From Methanosarcina vacuolata Z-761 (GTDB lineage: Archaea > Halobacteriota > Methanosarcinia > Methanosarcinales > Methanosarcinaceae), in NCBI RefSeq assembly GCF_000969905.1, contig NZ_CP009520.1:1612001-1676000 (forward strand): a DNA stretch of 64,000 nt. Reading direction: 5' to 3'. The position numbers and the translations under genes are program-made. Each line of letters opens with the position of its first letter. Position 1 is the stretch's first letter. Under the pieces are notes generated by a model. The model searched no databases. It was not told the DNA's origin and saw nothing but the letters and a program-made list of their open reading frames with translations. Below are positions 16,745 to 25,120 of this stretch, one piece after another.

Positions 16745-18775
16745 GTGAAAGAAAGCCTGAGGAAATCTGGCATTGATATTATTGGAGATGTACCCTGGGG
16801 TACACATATTTGTCAATTCTATCAAACAAAAGAAGATTTAATAGATACACTGGTTCATTACTTCAAGACAGGACTGAATAATAACGAGTTTTGCTTGTGG
16901 ATTCTGTCAGAGCCCCTGAAAGTAAAAGATGCAAAAGAATTCCTGAGAATGGCTGTTCCTTATATTGATAGTTATTTGGATAAAGGACAGATACAAATTC
17001 TTCCTTATAGTCGGTTTTATGCAGAAGAGGGCGTTTTTGATTCGGAGAGAGTCTTAAGCAGTCTTGTTGAAAAACTCAACCAGGCCCTGGCAAGTGGATA
17101 CGATGGATTGAGGTTGAGTGGAAATGCTTTGTGGCTGGATAAAGAGAATTGGAGTGATTTTGTTAACTATGAGATAAAACTGGACAGTGCCACAGGCAAT
17201 TATCAGATGATCGCGCTCTGTACCTATTTTCTTGACAAGTTCGATGCAACCAAAATCATCGAGGTGGCTATTAACCACCAGATTGTGTTAATCAAGAGGG
17301 ACGGAAAATTGGAACAGATAAAAAATTCCAAGCGTGAAAAAGAAGAAGAAAAAATCAGGAGTTTAGCAGATATTGTGGAGTCCTCAAATGATGCTATTTT
17401 AACTATCTCGCTTGATGGTACTATTACCAGCTGGAACAAAGGTGCAGAGCAAACTTATGGTTATTCAGCTAAAGAAATTATTGGGAAACCCATATCCATC
17501 CTTGAACCGCCCATCTTAATTGAGGAAACAGAAGAATTAATTGAACTGTTTAAACAGGGAGACAAAATCCACAATTATGAGACTTTGCGGTTAAGAGAAG
17601 ACGGCAGGATAATAAACGTTTCAGTAACTTTTTCTCCGATTTTTGACGCCTTTAAAAAGCTGGTTTCTATCTCAGTTATCTCCAGAGATATGACCAGAAG
17701 TAAAAGAGTCGAAGAAAAACTCCGGAAGAGTGAAGAAAGATACAGAATCGCTACAGAGCAGACAGGGCAAGTGGTATATGAATATGATTTAAGAACAGAT
17801 AAGAGTAGCTGGGCAGGTGCTATAGAAAAAGTTACAGGGTATAGCCTTGAAGAGTTTCAGAGGTTTGGAAAGAAAGTATGGCTTAAAAATATTCATCTGA
17901 CAGATATGAGTAGTGGGGATGAAAAGTTTCAGAGTGCAAGAAAGACTGGAGGTAGATTTAAGGAAGAATTAAGATTGAGAAAAAAAGATGGAAGTTGCAT
18001 TTATATAGAAAATAACGGAGTCTGGCTTACAGGTTATGATAGCCAGCCTTGTGAAGCTATAGGAGTATTGAAAGACATTACTGAAAGAAAAAAGACAGAA
18101 AATTTCCTTAAAAGTATAGAAACTGCCCGTAAGAAGGAAATCCATCACAGGATAAAGAATAACCTTCAGGTAATTTCTTCTCTTCTCGATCTTCAGGCTG
18201 ATAAGTTCAATGATACGAAAGTTGTTGAAGCTTTCAGGGAAAGCCAGAATAGAGTATTATCTATGGCTCTCATCCACGAAGAGCTGCACGAAGGCATGGG
18301 AAGCGATGTACTGAACTCTTCTAAATATCTAGAGAGGCTTGTTGAGAACATTTTCCAGACGTACAGATCTAGAAATGCCGATATTATATTGAACATGGAT
18401 CTGGAAGAAAATATTTTCTTTGATATGGATACTGTAGTTCCGTTAGGGCTAATCGTCAATGAACTCGTTTCAAATTCTCTTAAACATGCATTTGTCGACA
18501 GAGATAACGGGCAGATTCAAATTGAACTTTGTAAAGGAGAATCAATCGGATGTAAAGACAATACAGCAGGAAGCAAACAAGAGGAATTTCACGGTACCAG
18601 TTTTATCCTGATAGTCTCAGACAATGGAGTAGGTATACCTGGAGATTTTGATCTGGAGAATCCTGCTAGCCTTGGCATGCAACTGGTAAACACTCTCATA
18701 GACCAGTTAGAAGGCAAACTTGAACTAAAAAAAGGCAATGGGACGGAATTTACTATAAAATTTAGAGTGATGTAA
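16745..18775 (+). CDS. MEDS-PAS-PAS sensor histidine kinase (HisKA_2 type)
   Basis: About 676 aa. Residues ~10-195 form a MEDS (methanogen/methylotroph DcmR-like sensory) domain starting at GDVPWGTHICQFYQ. Two PAS domains follow (~215-330, with WNKGAEQTYGYS, and ~335-455). The dimerisation/phosphoacceptor region has EIHHRIKNNLQVISSLL with the phosphorylatable histidine. The ATPase domain has NELVSNSLKHAF (N box) and DNGVGIP plus SLGMQLV (G boxes). There are no membrane segments, so it senses a cytoplasmic signal. Start GTG 16745 was chosen because GGAGG lies 9 nt upstream at 16731-16735; a TTG at 16709 is in frame but has no site. No response regulator is adjacent. Confidence 0.85.
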   Translation: MKESLRKSGIDIIGDVPWGTHICQFYQTKEDLIDTLVHYFKTGLNNNEFCLWILSEPLKVKDAKEFLRMAVPYIDSYLDKGQIQILPYSRFYAEEGVFDSERVLSSLVEKLNQALASGYDGLRLSGNALWLDKENWSDFVNYEIKLDSATGNYQMIALCTYFLDKFDATKIIEVAINHQIVLIKRDGKLEQIKNSKREKEEEKIRSLADIVESSNDAILTISLDGTITSWNKGAEQTYGYSAKEIIGKPISILEPPILIEETEELIELFKQGDKIHNYETLRLREDGRIINVSVTFSPIFDAFKKLVSISVISRDMTRSKRVEEKLRKSEERYRIATEQTGQVVYEYDLRTDKSSWAGAIEKVTGYSLEEFQRFGKKVWLKNIHLTDMSSGDEKFQSARKTGGRFKEELRLRKKDGSCIYIENNGVWLTGYDSQPCEAIGVLKDITERKKTENFLKSIETARKKEIHHRIKNNLQVISSLLDLQADKFNDTKVVEAFRESQNRVLSMALIHEELHEGMGSDVLNSSKYLERLVENIFQTYRSRNADIILNMDLEENIFFDMDTVVPLGLIVNELVSNSLKHAFVDRDNGQIQIELCKGESIGCKDNTAGSKQEEFHGTSFILIVSDNGVGIPGDFDLENPASLGMQLVNTLIDQLEGKLELKKGNGTEFTIKFRVM

Positions 18776-18800
18776 AAAAGTATAAATGTAACAAAAAATT

Positions 18801-18927
18801 GTATGCAGGTTACTGGTTTTAGTTTTTTATAAGAAATAGTTATGTGTGCAGGTTACTGGTTTTAGTTTTTAATAAGAAATAGTTATGTGTGCAGGTTACT
18901 GGTTTTAGTTTTTAATAAGAAATAGCT
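18801..18927. repeat. 43-bp tandem repeat, three copies
   Basis: The unit contains GCAGGTTACTGGTTTTAG and AATAAGAAATAG, with exact period 43 (starts near 18805, 18848, 18891). It lies just after the kinase stop codon. Confidence 0.9.
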
Positions 18928-19008
18928 ATCACCAATTATTATCTCCCGCATGTACCCGACAGGGACTTTCTCCTCCATATGCAGTGACGCCTTGCTAGAT
19001 GGTATGTT

Positions 19009-19127
19009 TAGGACTTACGCAGTTGAACTGAAAAATCAACAGCATCAGATCGTTAACTGTCTAAACCGTAACTTTAATCCACAGTCTTTGGCGTAATTGA
19101 TTTTGTTCCTTAACTTCATAAGTCCTA
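19009..19127. mobile_element. MITE-like element, 119 bp, with terminal inverted repeats
   Basis: The left end TAGGACTTACGCAGTTGAAC and the inverted right end TAGGACTTATGAAGTTAAGG match at 16 of 20 positions, and both continue into a shared AAAATCAA. A TAGGACTTA-type tip is one I associate with IS ends. There is no room for a transposase, so this would be a non-autonomous derivative or an internally deleted IS. No clear target-site duplication was found. Confidence 0.55.
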
Positions 19128-19390
19128 AAAACTGATTCAGTCGACAGCAACCACCGGATGCAACAAAAGTAAAGTAGATGAAACAAAAGGGAAATGTAAG
19201 CATGAAAATATTACTAATTAACGTTTAAATTAAAGTTTAACGAAAAGAGGTTACCAAAAGAATAGTCAGAAGAGTTATCAAAAGAATTGTCAAAAATCAT
19301 ATAATAAAAAGCCTTTTAAACTTATAAAGTGATCCATAAGGCCTGGTCCAATTTTAATGTAGTTTAGTTCTGTACTCAGTTAAGTTAGTA

Positions 19391-19502
19391 CTTATTTAAG
19401 TTACCTTATTTAAGTTACCTTATTTAAGTTACCTTAGTTAAGTTACCTTAGTTAAGTTACCTTATTTAAGTTACCTTATTCAAGTTACCTTATTCAAGTT
19501 AC
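19391..19502. repeat. 14-nt tandem repeat, eight copies
   Basis: Eight adjacent units of CTTATTTAAGTTAC (112 bp), with two sequence variants (CTTAGTTAAGTTAC, CTTATTCAAGTTAC). There are no unique spacers. The unit contains a TATTTAA core that resembles a TATA element, so several weak promoters could be embedded. Confidence 0.9.
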
Positions 19503-19841
19503 ATACTTTCTTTGTACGTCTTCTTTATACATCGGGACTTGACCCTATGGACCAATTATTACTATGTAAGTAATGGTATATAAGTAATGGTATAATAAAA
19601 GACAATATACTTTTTTTAGCTGTGTTGCAAGAAAGGTATAACCTAATTTAGAGGCTTGAATTAAGGCTTTGGGCAAAATACAGGCAAACTATTTAAAAGG
19701 GTTACAGATACAGTCGACAAACTGCCCATAATGCAGGCAGATCTGCCTGATTAATGAAATAATTACCTGATCCCATTGCCTAATCCTATTGCCTAACCAT
19801 ATTACCTGACTCGGGCTGGCCAGCCAGGTTTTGTTCAAGCG

Positions 19842-20075
19842 TTAACATATTCCCAGGGCTGTAAAGAGCTTCTTTAAATCTGCCTTTGACTTCTCAACAA
19901 AAACTCCTCTCGTTCCCGAGATCATAACGGTCCAGTCGCCGCCGCTGTACATCCAGTTCTGCTGAGGTACCCAGTTCATCTTGTAGAGTTGCGTGTAAGC
20001 ACTGGCCAGAGCATCAAATATCAGGTTCACGGTTCCACAGAACTTGGCAGTTATCTCGGCCATCTCTTTTGGCAT
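19842..20075 (-). CDS. Short protein resembling the C-terminal part of DUF2173 proteins
   Basis: 77 aa from ATG 20075. The pattern PKEMAEITAKFCGTVN, then GMNW-like YKMNWVPQQNW, YSGGDWTVMISGTRGVFVE and a terminal KADLKKLFTALG resembles the C-terminal two thirds of DUF2173 (roadblock-like) proteins, which I recall as about 105-110 aa. The expected N-terminal strand and helix are missing: the frame upstream of NKSRDA becomes AT-rich and hydrophobic. Either the gene lost its 5' end or a short version is made. A TATA-like TATTTATATATTTTTG at about 20136-20150 and AAGGG 5 nt before the ATG leave expression possible. The function is unknown. Confidence 0.45.
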   Translation of the reverse strand: MPKEMAEITAKFCGTVNLIFDALASAYTQLYKMNWVPQQNWMYSGGDWTVMISGTRGVFVEKSKADLKKLFTALGIC

Positions 20076-20453
20076 CGCATCCCTTGACTTATTAGATAAA
20101 AATGTGATGGACCAGAAAATAATAAAAAGTCTCAAAAATATATAAATATGCACAAATACTTTAAAAAATAGAAATGGAAGTAGAAAATACATTTATAAGT
20201 ACGGACTATCCTAAAAAAGAATAATAAGATTTGAAATTCCCTTAAGAACAAACTGTAACAATAAAAACACTGAGTCCTCAAAAGGTCAATAAAGGTTAAA
20301 TTAAGATTAAACAAAAACCAACATAGGTGTTAATAAGGGTCAATAAAATCTAAATGGTTAAGCTTTAAATTGAATATCAGCTTAAAATTACATAGATTTT
20401 GATTTGATCTGTTGATTTCCTAAATTTCACAATCGTAAGATGTGAGGAATAAG
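20076..20453. other. Intergenic region between divergent genes
   Basis: AT-rich. It carries the promoter of the short DUF2173-like gene (minus) and of the lipoprotein gene (plus). A repeated GGTCAATAAA-type segment occurs at 20284-20293 and 20338-20347. Nothing else was recognised. Confidence 0.45.
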
Positions 20454-21020
20454 ATGAAAACAAAAATACTTGTGCTGCTTCTTATATTCGGCGCCGTTTT
20501 ACTTTCAGGATGCACAGGGAATGAACAACCCTCAACAGAGGAAAATGCAACCCCGGAGGGAACCGTAACTCCTGTGGAAAATACAACTGTTGTAGATACA
20601 CCGGAAGAAAATGTAACCACTGAAGAAAACGCAACCCCTGAAGAAAACCTAACCCCTGAAGAAAACCTAACCTCGGAAGAAAACCTAACCTCGGAAGAAA
20701 GCGTAACTTCGGGAGACAATGGAAGACTTAATATCTCATCTTCTGAAATTAAAGACACTCCATATGTGTTAAGACTGATCAATAACAGAATAAGTTCCTC
20801 AAGTCTTGAAATAAAAAAGGGAGAATCAGTTTCCTGGGTAAATATGGAAGACAGCCCAAAAAGGGTCCTTACCCTCGTGAGTGAAGAAAAGATTTTCAAT
20901 GATACAAGACTTTCGTACAAACGTACTTTTACATATACCTTCAACGAGACAGGGGACTACAAATTCAGTGTTGTCGGTCAGTCCAGAATGAATGTCACCG
21001 TTAGTGTTGATGAACCCTGA
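20454..21020 (+). CDS. Secreted lipoprotein with acidic repeats and a cupredoxin-like domain (paralogue 1)
   Basis: 188 aa. A lipoprotein signal peptide ends in the lipobox LLSGC (cysteine about residue 20). A low-complexity linker follows with repeated EEN-LTPEENLTSEENL units rich in Asn-X-Thr sites, suited to surface glycosylation. The C-terminal 90 residues look like a small cupredoxin-type beta sandwich (SLEIKKGESVSWVN ... FNETGDYKFSV). The usual copper ligands are absent: no histidine occurs after SWVNMED and there is no cysteine, so copper binding is unlikely. Start ATG 20454 follows GAGG by about 6 nt; a GTG four codons earlier is less likely. A diverged paralogue lies 0.5 kb downstream. 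It is probably anchored outside the membrane with unknown function. Confidence 0.65.
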   Translation: MKTKILVLLLIFGAVLLSGCTGNEQPSTEENATPEGTVTPVENTTVVDTPEENVTTEENATPEENLTPEENLTSEENLTSEESVTSGDNGRLNISSSEIKDTPYVLRLINNRISSSSLEIKKGESVSWVNMEDSPKRVLTLVSEEKIFNDTRLSYKRTFTYTFNETGDYKFSVVGQSRMNVTVSVDEP

Positions 21021-21511
21021 TAAATAGTTTCTAAAAATTAAAGAGTTGAAAGTTCAGGGAATATCAAGCTTGATGAATGTTCTAACTATTTGCAGGAAAG
21101 GCCAATAAAATTTTGGCCAATAAAATTTCCTGGCAATCTATTTTTGAAGCTTTTTAAATCAGGACATCTCTGGGCAAACATATATCTTAATTTGCTTCTC
21201 CTTAAGTATGCATGTTCTTTTCTAAGGCTTTCTGAGGCCTTTAGAACTACGTTCCTAAACAACATACAAACTAGTATTAAAATTCGTTCCCGATTACTAA
21301 AATTCGCCACTTATTACTGAAATTATCTGATTATTACTAAAATTAGTTCCTCATTATATGATCCAGATCAGCGCTTATCATCCGAAATTCACGCCTTCGC
21401 TTCAAAAATAACTCCGGCTGAAAGAACTGTTCTAAGAAAGCATTATTATTTATAAATGGCTTATATTAAACTGGGAATACAAAAGGTAGATTAGTAATAA
21501 GGGGAAGGGGA
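21021..21511. other. Intergenic region between the paralogous lipoprotein genes
   Basis: It contains a tandem doublet of GGCCAATAAAATTT near 21101-21129 and a degenerate AAATTC/TTACTAAAATT series near 21280-21345. No gene is supported. The second lipoprotein has its own promoter space here. Confidence 0.45.
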
Positions 21512-22168
21512 TTGAAAACAAAAAAAATAATTCTCCTCCTGATAGCCCTATCAGTAATAATATCAGGCTGCCTGAGCTCGGAAGACGAAAAGGATAATGG
21601 GAAAAAAGACCGAGAGGCAAGCGGCAGTTCAGGAGGTTCGCAAAGACAAAGAGAAGTGAGAACGCCCGTAGGAATGCAGGAAGAAACGTGGACGCCGGAA
21701 AAAACGGAAACTGAAGGGGAAATGTGTACACCGGAAAAAACGGAAACAAAGGAAGAAACGGGAACTCAGGAAGAAACGGGAACACAGGTAGATTTAGACA
21801 CGCCAGAAGACGCGGGAATTTCCGGAATGACTAATGAACCTGAGATGGAGCAAACAGAAGCCTGGACCGGGGAAAGGGGGCAAGCTGGAACCATCCAGCC
21901 TGGTGAAACAGTACCGACGTCACATCTTGTAAGGCTTAAGAATTATCTTATGATTCCTTCAAGCCTGAAAATCAATATAGGAGATACAGTTGTTTGGAGA
22001 AATTACCAGGAGTCCAGTGTGCTTACCCTGACCAGCAAGGAGCGCCTTTTCGAGGACCAAAGGCTTGTATATGGAAATACTCTGGAGTATACGTTCAATG
22101 AGTCAGGAAGCTACAATTTCAGTGTAAAAGGATATCCTAAAATGCAGACGACCATCACTGTAAAATAA
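21512..22168 (+). CDS. Secreted lipoprotein with a cupredoxin-like domain (paralogue 2)
   Basis: 218 aa with the same plan as the gene at 20454: a signal peptide with lipobox VIISGC (cysteine at residue 20), a long Thr/Glu-rich linker with TPEKTETEGE-type repeats, and a C-terminal domain matching the paralogue (SSLKINIGDTVVWRN ... FNESGSYNFSVKG). Copper ligands are again absent. The start is a TTG, supported by the purine run AAGGGGAAGGGGA just before it; no ATG is in frame nearby. The linker has diverged more than the domain. It ends 24 bp before trm1 but has no obvious functional link to it. Confidence 0.62.
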   Translation: MKTKKIILLLIALSVIISGCLSSEDEKDNGKKDREASGSSGGSQRQREVRTPVGMQEETWTPEKTETEGEMCTPEKTETKEETGTQEETGTQVDLDTPEDAGISGMTNEPEMEQTEAWTGERGQAGTIQPGETVPTSHLVRLKNYLMIPSSLKINIGDTVVWRNYQESSVLTLTSKERLFEDQRLVYGNTLEYTFNESGSYNFSVKGYPKMQTTITVK

Positions 22169-22192
22169 GATCCCAAAGTATAGCAGTTTCAA

Positions 22193-23359
22193 ATGACATA
22201 TAAAACTATAGTCGAAGGCACAACAAAGGTTTCAGTTCCGGTACCGCCTCCGGATGCAACCTTCCCTCCCTCGGCAGCTCCGGTTTTTTACAATCCGGAG
22301 ATGGAGCTTAACCGCGATATTAATGTTGCAGCTACGGCTGCATTTGTGAAAAGGCTTCTTTCGAGAAAAGAGCTTCTCAGGGAAGAAGTCCGCTATGTGG
22401 ACGCTTTTTCAGCGTCAGGGATAAGGGGGCTTCGGATTGCAGGCGAAGTAGGGATCCATGCGACTATGAATGACTGGAGTCCCGAAGCGTTTGAACTTAT
22501 AAAGGAAAATATCAAAATTAACGGGCTTGAGGAAAAAACCCTGGCTACCCGCAAGAGTGCAAATGTGCTGCTTCACGAGCAAAAATACCATATCGTGGAC
22601 ATTGACCCTTTTGGTACTCCTTCGCCCTTCCTGGACGCAGCATCAGCCTCGGTCAGGAGTATGCTGTCGGTTACAGCAACAGATACTGCTCCCTTATGCG
22701 GGGCCCACCTGAAAGCCGGGATACGGAAATATGCGGCTGTACCCCTTAATACGGAATATCACAGTGAAATGGGGCTTCGAGTCCTCCTGGGGGCGTGTGC
22801 CAGAGAGCTTGCAAAGCATGAAAAAGGAATGTCACCTCTGCTTTCCCATGTGACGCGCCATTATGTTCGCGCATACCTCGACGTCCTCCCTGGAACAAAA
22901 CAAACTGACCGAACTCTAAAGTCAATAGGCTTCAGTATTCATTGTCCGAAATGCGGGTTTAGAGGGCCTGTATACGGACTTGCAGTACATATCGAGAAAG
23001 AATGCCCTGTTTGTGGGGCTTCCACACAAATTGCAGGCCCTCTATGGCTTGGGCCATTCAGGGAACAGGCATTCTGTGATGAGGTTATTTCCGAACTTGA
23101 AGTGCATCCTCTAAACACAAAAGATAAAGCAAAAAAAATAATTACTTTCTGCAGGGACGAGCTCGATATCCCGATGTTCTATGACCAGCATGTTATCTGT
23201 AAAGAACTTGGAGCTTCTGCAACCGGGATCGAAATCCTGATAATAGCCCTTAAAGCCCACGGATTTGAAGCATCAAGGACTCATTTCAGCGGTACTTCAT
23301 TCCGAACCGATGCGCCTATTGCAGAAATTAAGGAAATAATCAGGGCGCTTTCAGAGTGA
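22193..23359 (+). CDS. trm1: tRNA (guanine26-N2)-dimethyltransferase Trm1
   Basis: 388 aa, normal for archaeal Trm1, which methylates N2 of G26 in tRNA using S-adenosylmethionine. The N-terminal part has the NPEMELNRDINV signature. SAM motif I is VDAFSASGIRGLR (about 69-81) and the catalytic motif is DIDPFGTP (about 136-143). The C-terminal half has two CxxC pairs (CPKCGF and CPVCGA) expected to bind zinc. ATG 22193 starts the conserved 'YKTIVEGTTKVSVP' segment, which supports this start. It follows the lipoprotein gene by 24 bp, so read-through is possible. Confidence 0.93.
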   Translation: MTYKTIVEGTTKVSVPVPPPDATFPPSAAPVFYNPEMELNRDINVAATAAFVKRLLSRKELLREEVRYVDAFSASGIRGLRIAGEVGIHATMNDWSPEAFELIKENIKINGLEEKTLATRKSANVLLHEQKYHIVDIDPFGTPSPFLDAASASVRSMLSVTATDTAPLCGAHLKAGIRKYAAVPLNTEYHSEMGLRVLLGACARELAKHEKGMSPLLSHVTRHYVRAYLDVLPGTKQTDRTLKSIGFSIHCPKCGFRGPVYGLAVHIEKECPVCGASTQIAGPLWLGPFREQAFCDEVISELEVHPLNTKDKAKKIITFCRDELDIPMFYDQHVICKELGASATGIEILIIALKAHGFEASRTHFSGTSFRTDAPIAEIKEIIRALSE

Positions 23360-23409
23360 GTTCCTCAGATAAAAATGCAGAGGTAAAAGTAAAGGTTAGG
23401 AATTGTCTC

Positions 23410-23514
23410 AGTATTATCCACTGAAGGATCCCAGTATTATATAAACCACTGAAGAATCCCAGTATTATATAAACCATTGAAGAATCCCAGTATTATATAA
23501 ACCATTGAAGAATA
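23410..23514. repeat. 28-bp tandem repeat
   Basis: Three full units and one partial unit containing AGTATTATATAAACCATTGA, with exact period 28. They lie between trm1 and the winged-helix gene. Each unit carries a TATATAAA, a strong TATA-like core. Confidence 0.9.
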
Positions 23515-23574
23515 CTTAAAGTGCTTTGAATCAGACCTAGAAGTAACCCGCTAGAGAAATTCCAATGTGATATT

Positions 23575-24195
23575 ATGTCCGACGAAAATCCAGAAAAGTT
23601 GTTTTTGCAGGAAAAACCCACTCGTGCGCTGCTGTTTATAGGCTCAATGGGTAAGACCTATGCGTCTGTCATTTCTAAAGAGATAGACTCCACTTTTGCC
23701 CATACAACAAGGATCCTCGCGAAAATGGAACAGTGCGGACTTATAAGATTCACATTCGAGGGGCGGATAAAGTTTGTCGAACTTACAGAATACGGAAGAG
23801 AGGTCGAAGCTGCTCTTAAAGAGTTCAGGGATTTAATTGAAGAGGAGCCTTTGAAGGATAAGAAAGAGGAGTCTCTGGATAATGGTCCTGAAAGGGAAGA
23901 AGCTGTAGAAAAGGAAGGCGGTCAAGGATCTGAACAGGCAGAAGAGCTTGACCCTCTGAATGCCGAAATTTTTGAGAAAATCCAAAAACTCAGGAACAAA
24001 ATCGAAGGTATCCATAGGGACGCAATCAAGCAGGGAGATAGTAAGGATACAATTTCCCGGAAACTTGGCCCTTATAGCAGGGACATTAAAAAACTTCAGA
24101 ATCAGATTGAAAGGGCAGAAAGCCCCATTAATGAGACTGTAATCTCAGCTCTGGAAGAAAGTGAAAAGCTTCTGGAAGCTTACCTCAGGAGCTGA
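23575..24195 (+). CDS. Winged-helix protein with C-terminal coiled coil
   Basis: 206 aa. Residues about 10-85 form a winged helix-turn-helix of the MarR/ArsR kind (KTYASVISKEIDSTFAHTTRILAKMEQCGLIRF, then an FEGRIKFVELTEYGREV wing). A long acidic linker (about 90-135) is followed by a helical, probably coiled-coil region to the end. The arrangement suggests an archaeal DNA-binding regulator acting as a dimer. The regulated genes are unknown. A DUF2110-like gene follows 56 bp later on the same strand, so the two may be co-transcribed. No ribosome-binding site stands before the ATG. A role in transcription is inferred from the fold only. Confidence 0.65.
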   Translation: MSDENPEKLFLQEKPTRALLFIGSMGKTYASVISKEIDSTFAHTTRILAKMEQCGLIRFTFEGRIKFVELTEYGREVEAALKEFRDLIEEEPLKDKKEESLDNGPEREEAVEKEGGQGSEQAEELDPLNAEIFEKIQKLRNKIEGIHRDAIKQGDSKDTISRKLGPYSRDIKKLQNQIERAESPINETVISALEESEKLLEAYLRS

Positions 24196-24251
24196 GGAAT
24201 TATTCAGTTCCCGGTAAAAACAAAGCAGAAGAAAAAATTGGTAGGAAAAAT

Positions 24252-24947
24252 ATGATAAAAGTTGTAACCCTCCAGCATATTTACGGAAAGAACCGGGAAA
24301 GAATGGCTGGGCTTTTGAAAACTCTGGTCGAGAATGAATTGAAAGACCTTGAAGTAAAAATTGCGATTTCTATTACCCCTGAAAACTGGGTTGAGTTCAC
24401 CCTTGAAGGCGAGGATGAGGAAGTGTCTGCGAATCTGCTGGCCACCAGATATGGGACACCTGCAAAAAAAGCTGAACCCGGAAAGGTGTATCTGGGTTTT
24501 CTCCAGGCTTTCGGAGAGGACGCTTTTCTGGTCAATATCGGGGTGCCTGTAAAAGTTGAAACCGAAGACCTGAAAGCTCTGGGCAGCGGAAAGTCAAAAC
24601 AGCTTGCCTCGAGATTCGGCCTTATCCCCCATTTGCCGGTTGAGATTGAGGTTATTAAGGCTAATAAGAATTTAAAAGCTCGTCTCACCAAAAAGCAGCT
24701 TGATATCTGGTGGGGATGGAAAAAAGCAGCTACTGATAGGGTAACTGTTAACGGGGCAACCCGCTCGGAAATCAAAAGCGCGATTAAAAAAACAGGTCAT
24801 GGAAGGGACATTTACGAAATCGAGCGCCTTGGGTTGCTGGAACATGCAATCGTCTGCCGGGAAAACACCGACGGGCCTGGTATAGTTGCAGCAATAGGGC
24901 CTCGCCTGAAATCCGAGATGGGAGTCGTAATCGGTGACGCTCGCTGA
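24252..24947 (+). CDS. DUF2110-like conserved archaeal protein
   Basis: 231 aa, soluble, alpha/beta. The sequence begins with a short strand and helix (VVTLQHIYGKNRER) and has a central KVYLGFLQAFGEDAFLVNIGV segment followed by a basic SGKSKQLASRFGLIPHLPVEI region. This resembles DUF2110, a family found mainly in archaea and without an assigned function. The basic middle part and the AAIGPRLKSEMGVVIGDAR tail would suit nucleic-acid binding, but that is speculation. It probably forms a two-gene unit with the winged-helix gene upstream. Confidence 0.55.
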   Translation: MIKVVTLQHIYGKNRERMAGLLKTLVENELKDLEVKIAISITPENWVEFTLEGEDEEVSANLLATRYGTPAKKAEPGKVYLGFLQAFGEDAFLVNIGVPVKVETEDLKALGSGKSKQLASRFGLIPHLPVEIEVIKANKNLKARLTKKQLDIWWGWKKAATDRVTVNGATRSEIKSAIKKTGHGRDIYEIERLGLLEHAIVCRENTDGPGIVAAIGPRLKSEMGVVIGDAR

Positions 24948-25120
24948 AAGCTGCACTCTGATAGGGAAAATATGACGGGGAAAATAGGCTGAAGCCCGAA
25001 AAAAAGAGATGTCCTGAGTAAAATTTTATAAGCCAGTTAGTTTTGAGAATAGATGGACACTTGAAATCCAGAGTTATTAATAATAATTCATATGTAATAC
25101 TGTCAGTGCGGCAAAGGAAT

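Larger units (their letters stand above)
18776..19841. other. 1.07-kb gene-free region with repeats and a MITE-like element
   Basis: No protein gene was seen. It holds a 43-bp triple repeat (18801-18927), a 119-bp inverted-repeat element (19009-19127) and an array of eight 14-nt units (19391-19502). The remainder is AT-rich with no clear structure. Confidence 0.6.

Noticed and set aside
19391-19502. Possible CRISPR array
   Set aside because: Units of 14 nt are directly adjacent with no unique spacers, and no cas genes are nearby. The same reasoning excludes the arrays at 3771, 7204, 18801, 23410, 53605 and 60421.
20420-20944. 174-aa minus-strand frame opposite the first lipoprotein gene
   Set aside because: The apparent repeats are the mirror of the lipoprotein's EEN-rich linker. 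The plus strand has the lipobox and ribosome-binding site.
20760-21010. Blue-copper (plastocyanin-like) protein
   Set aside because: The fold resembles a cupredoxin, but the His and Cys ligands are missing, so a copper role is not claimed.
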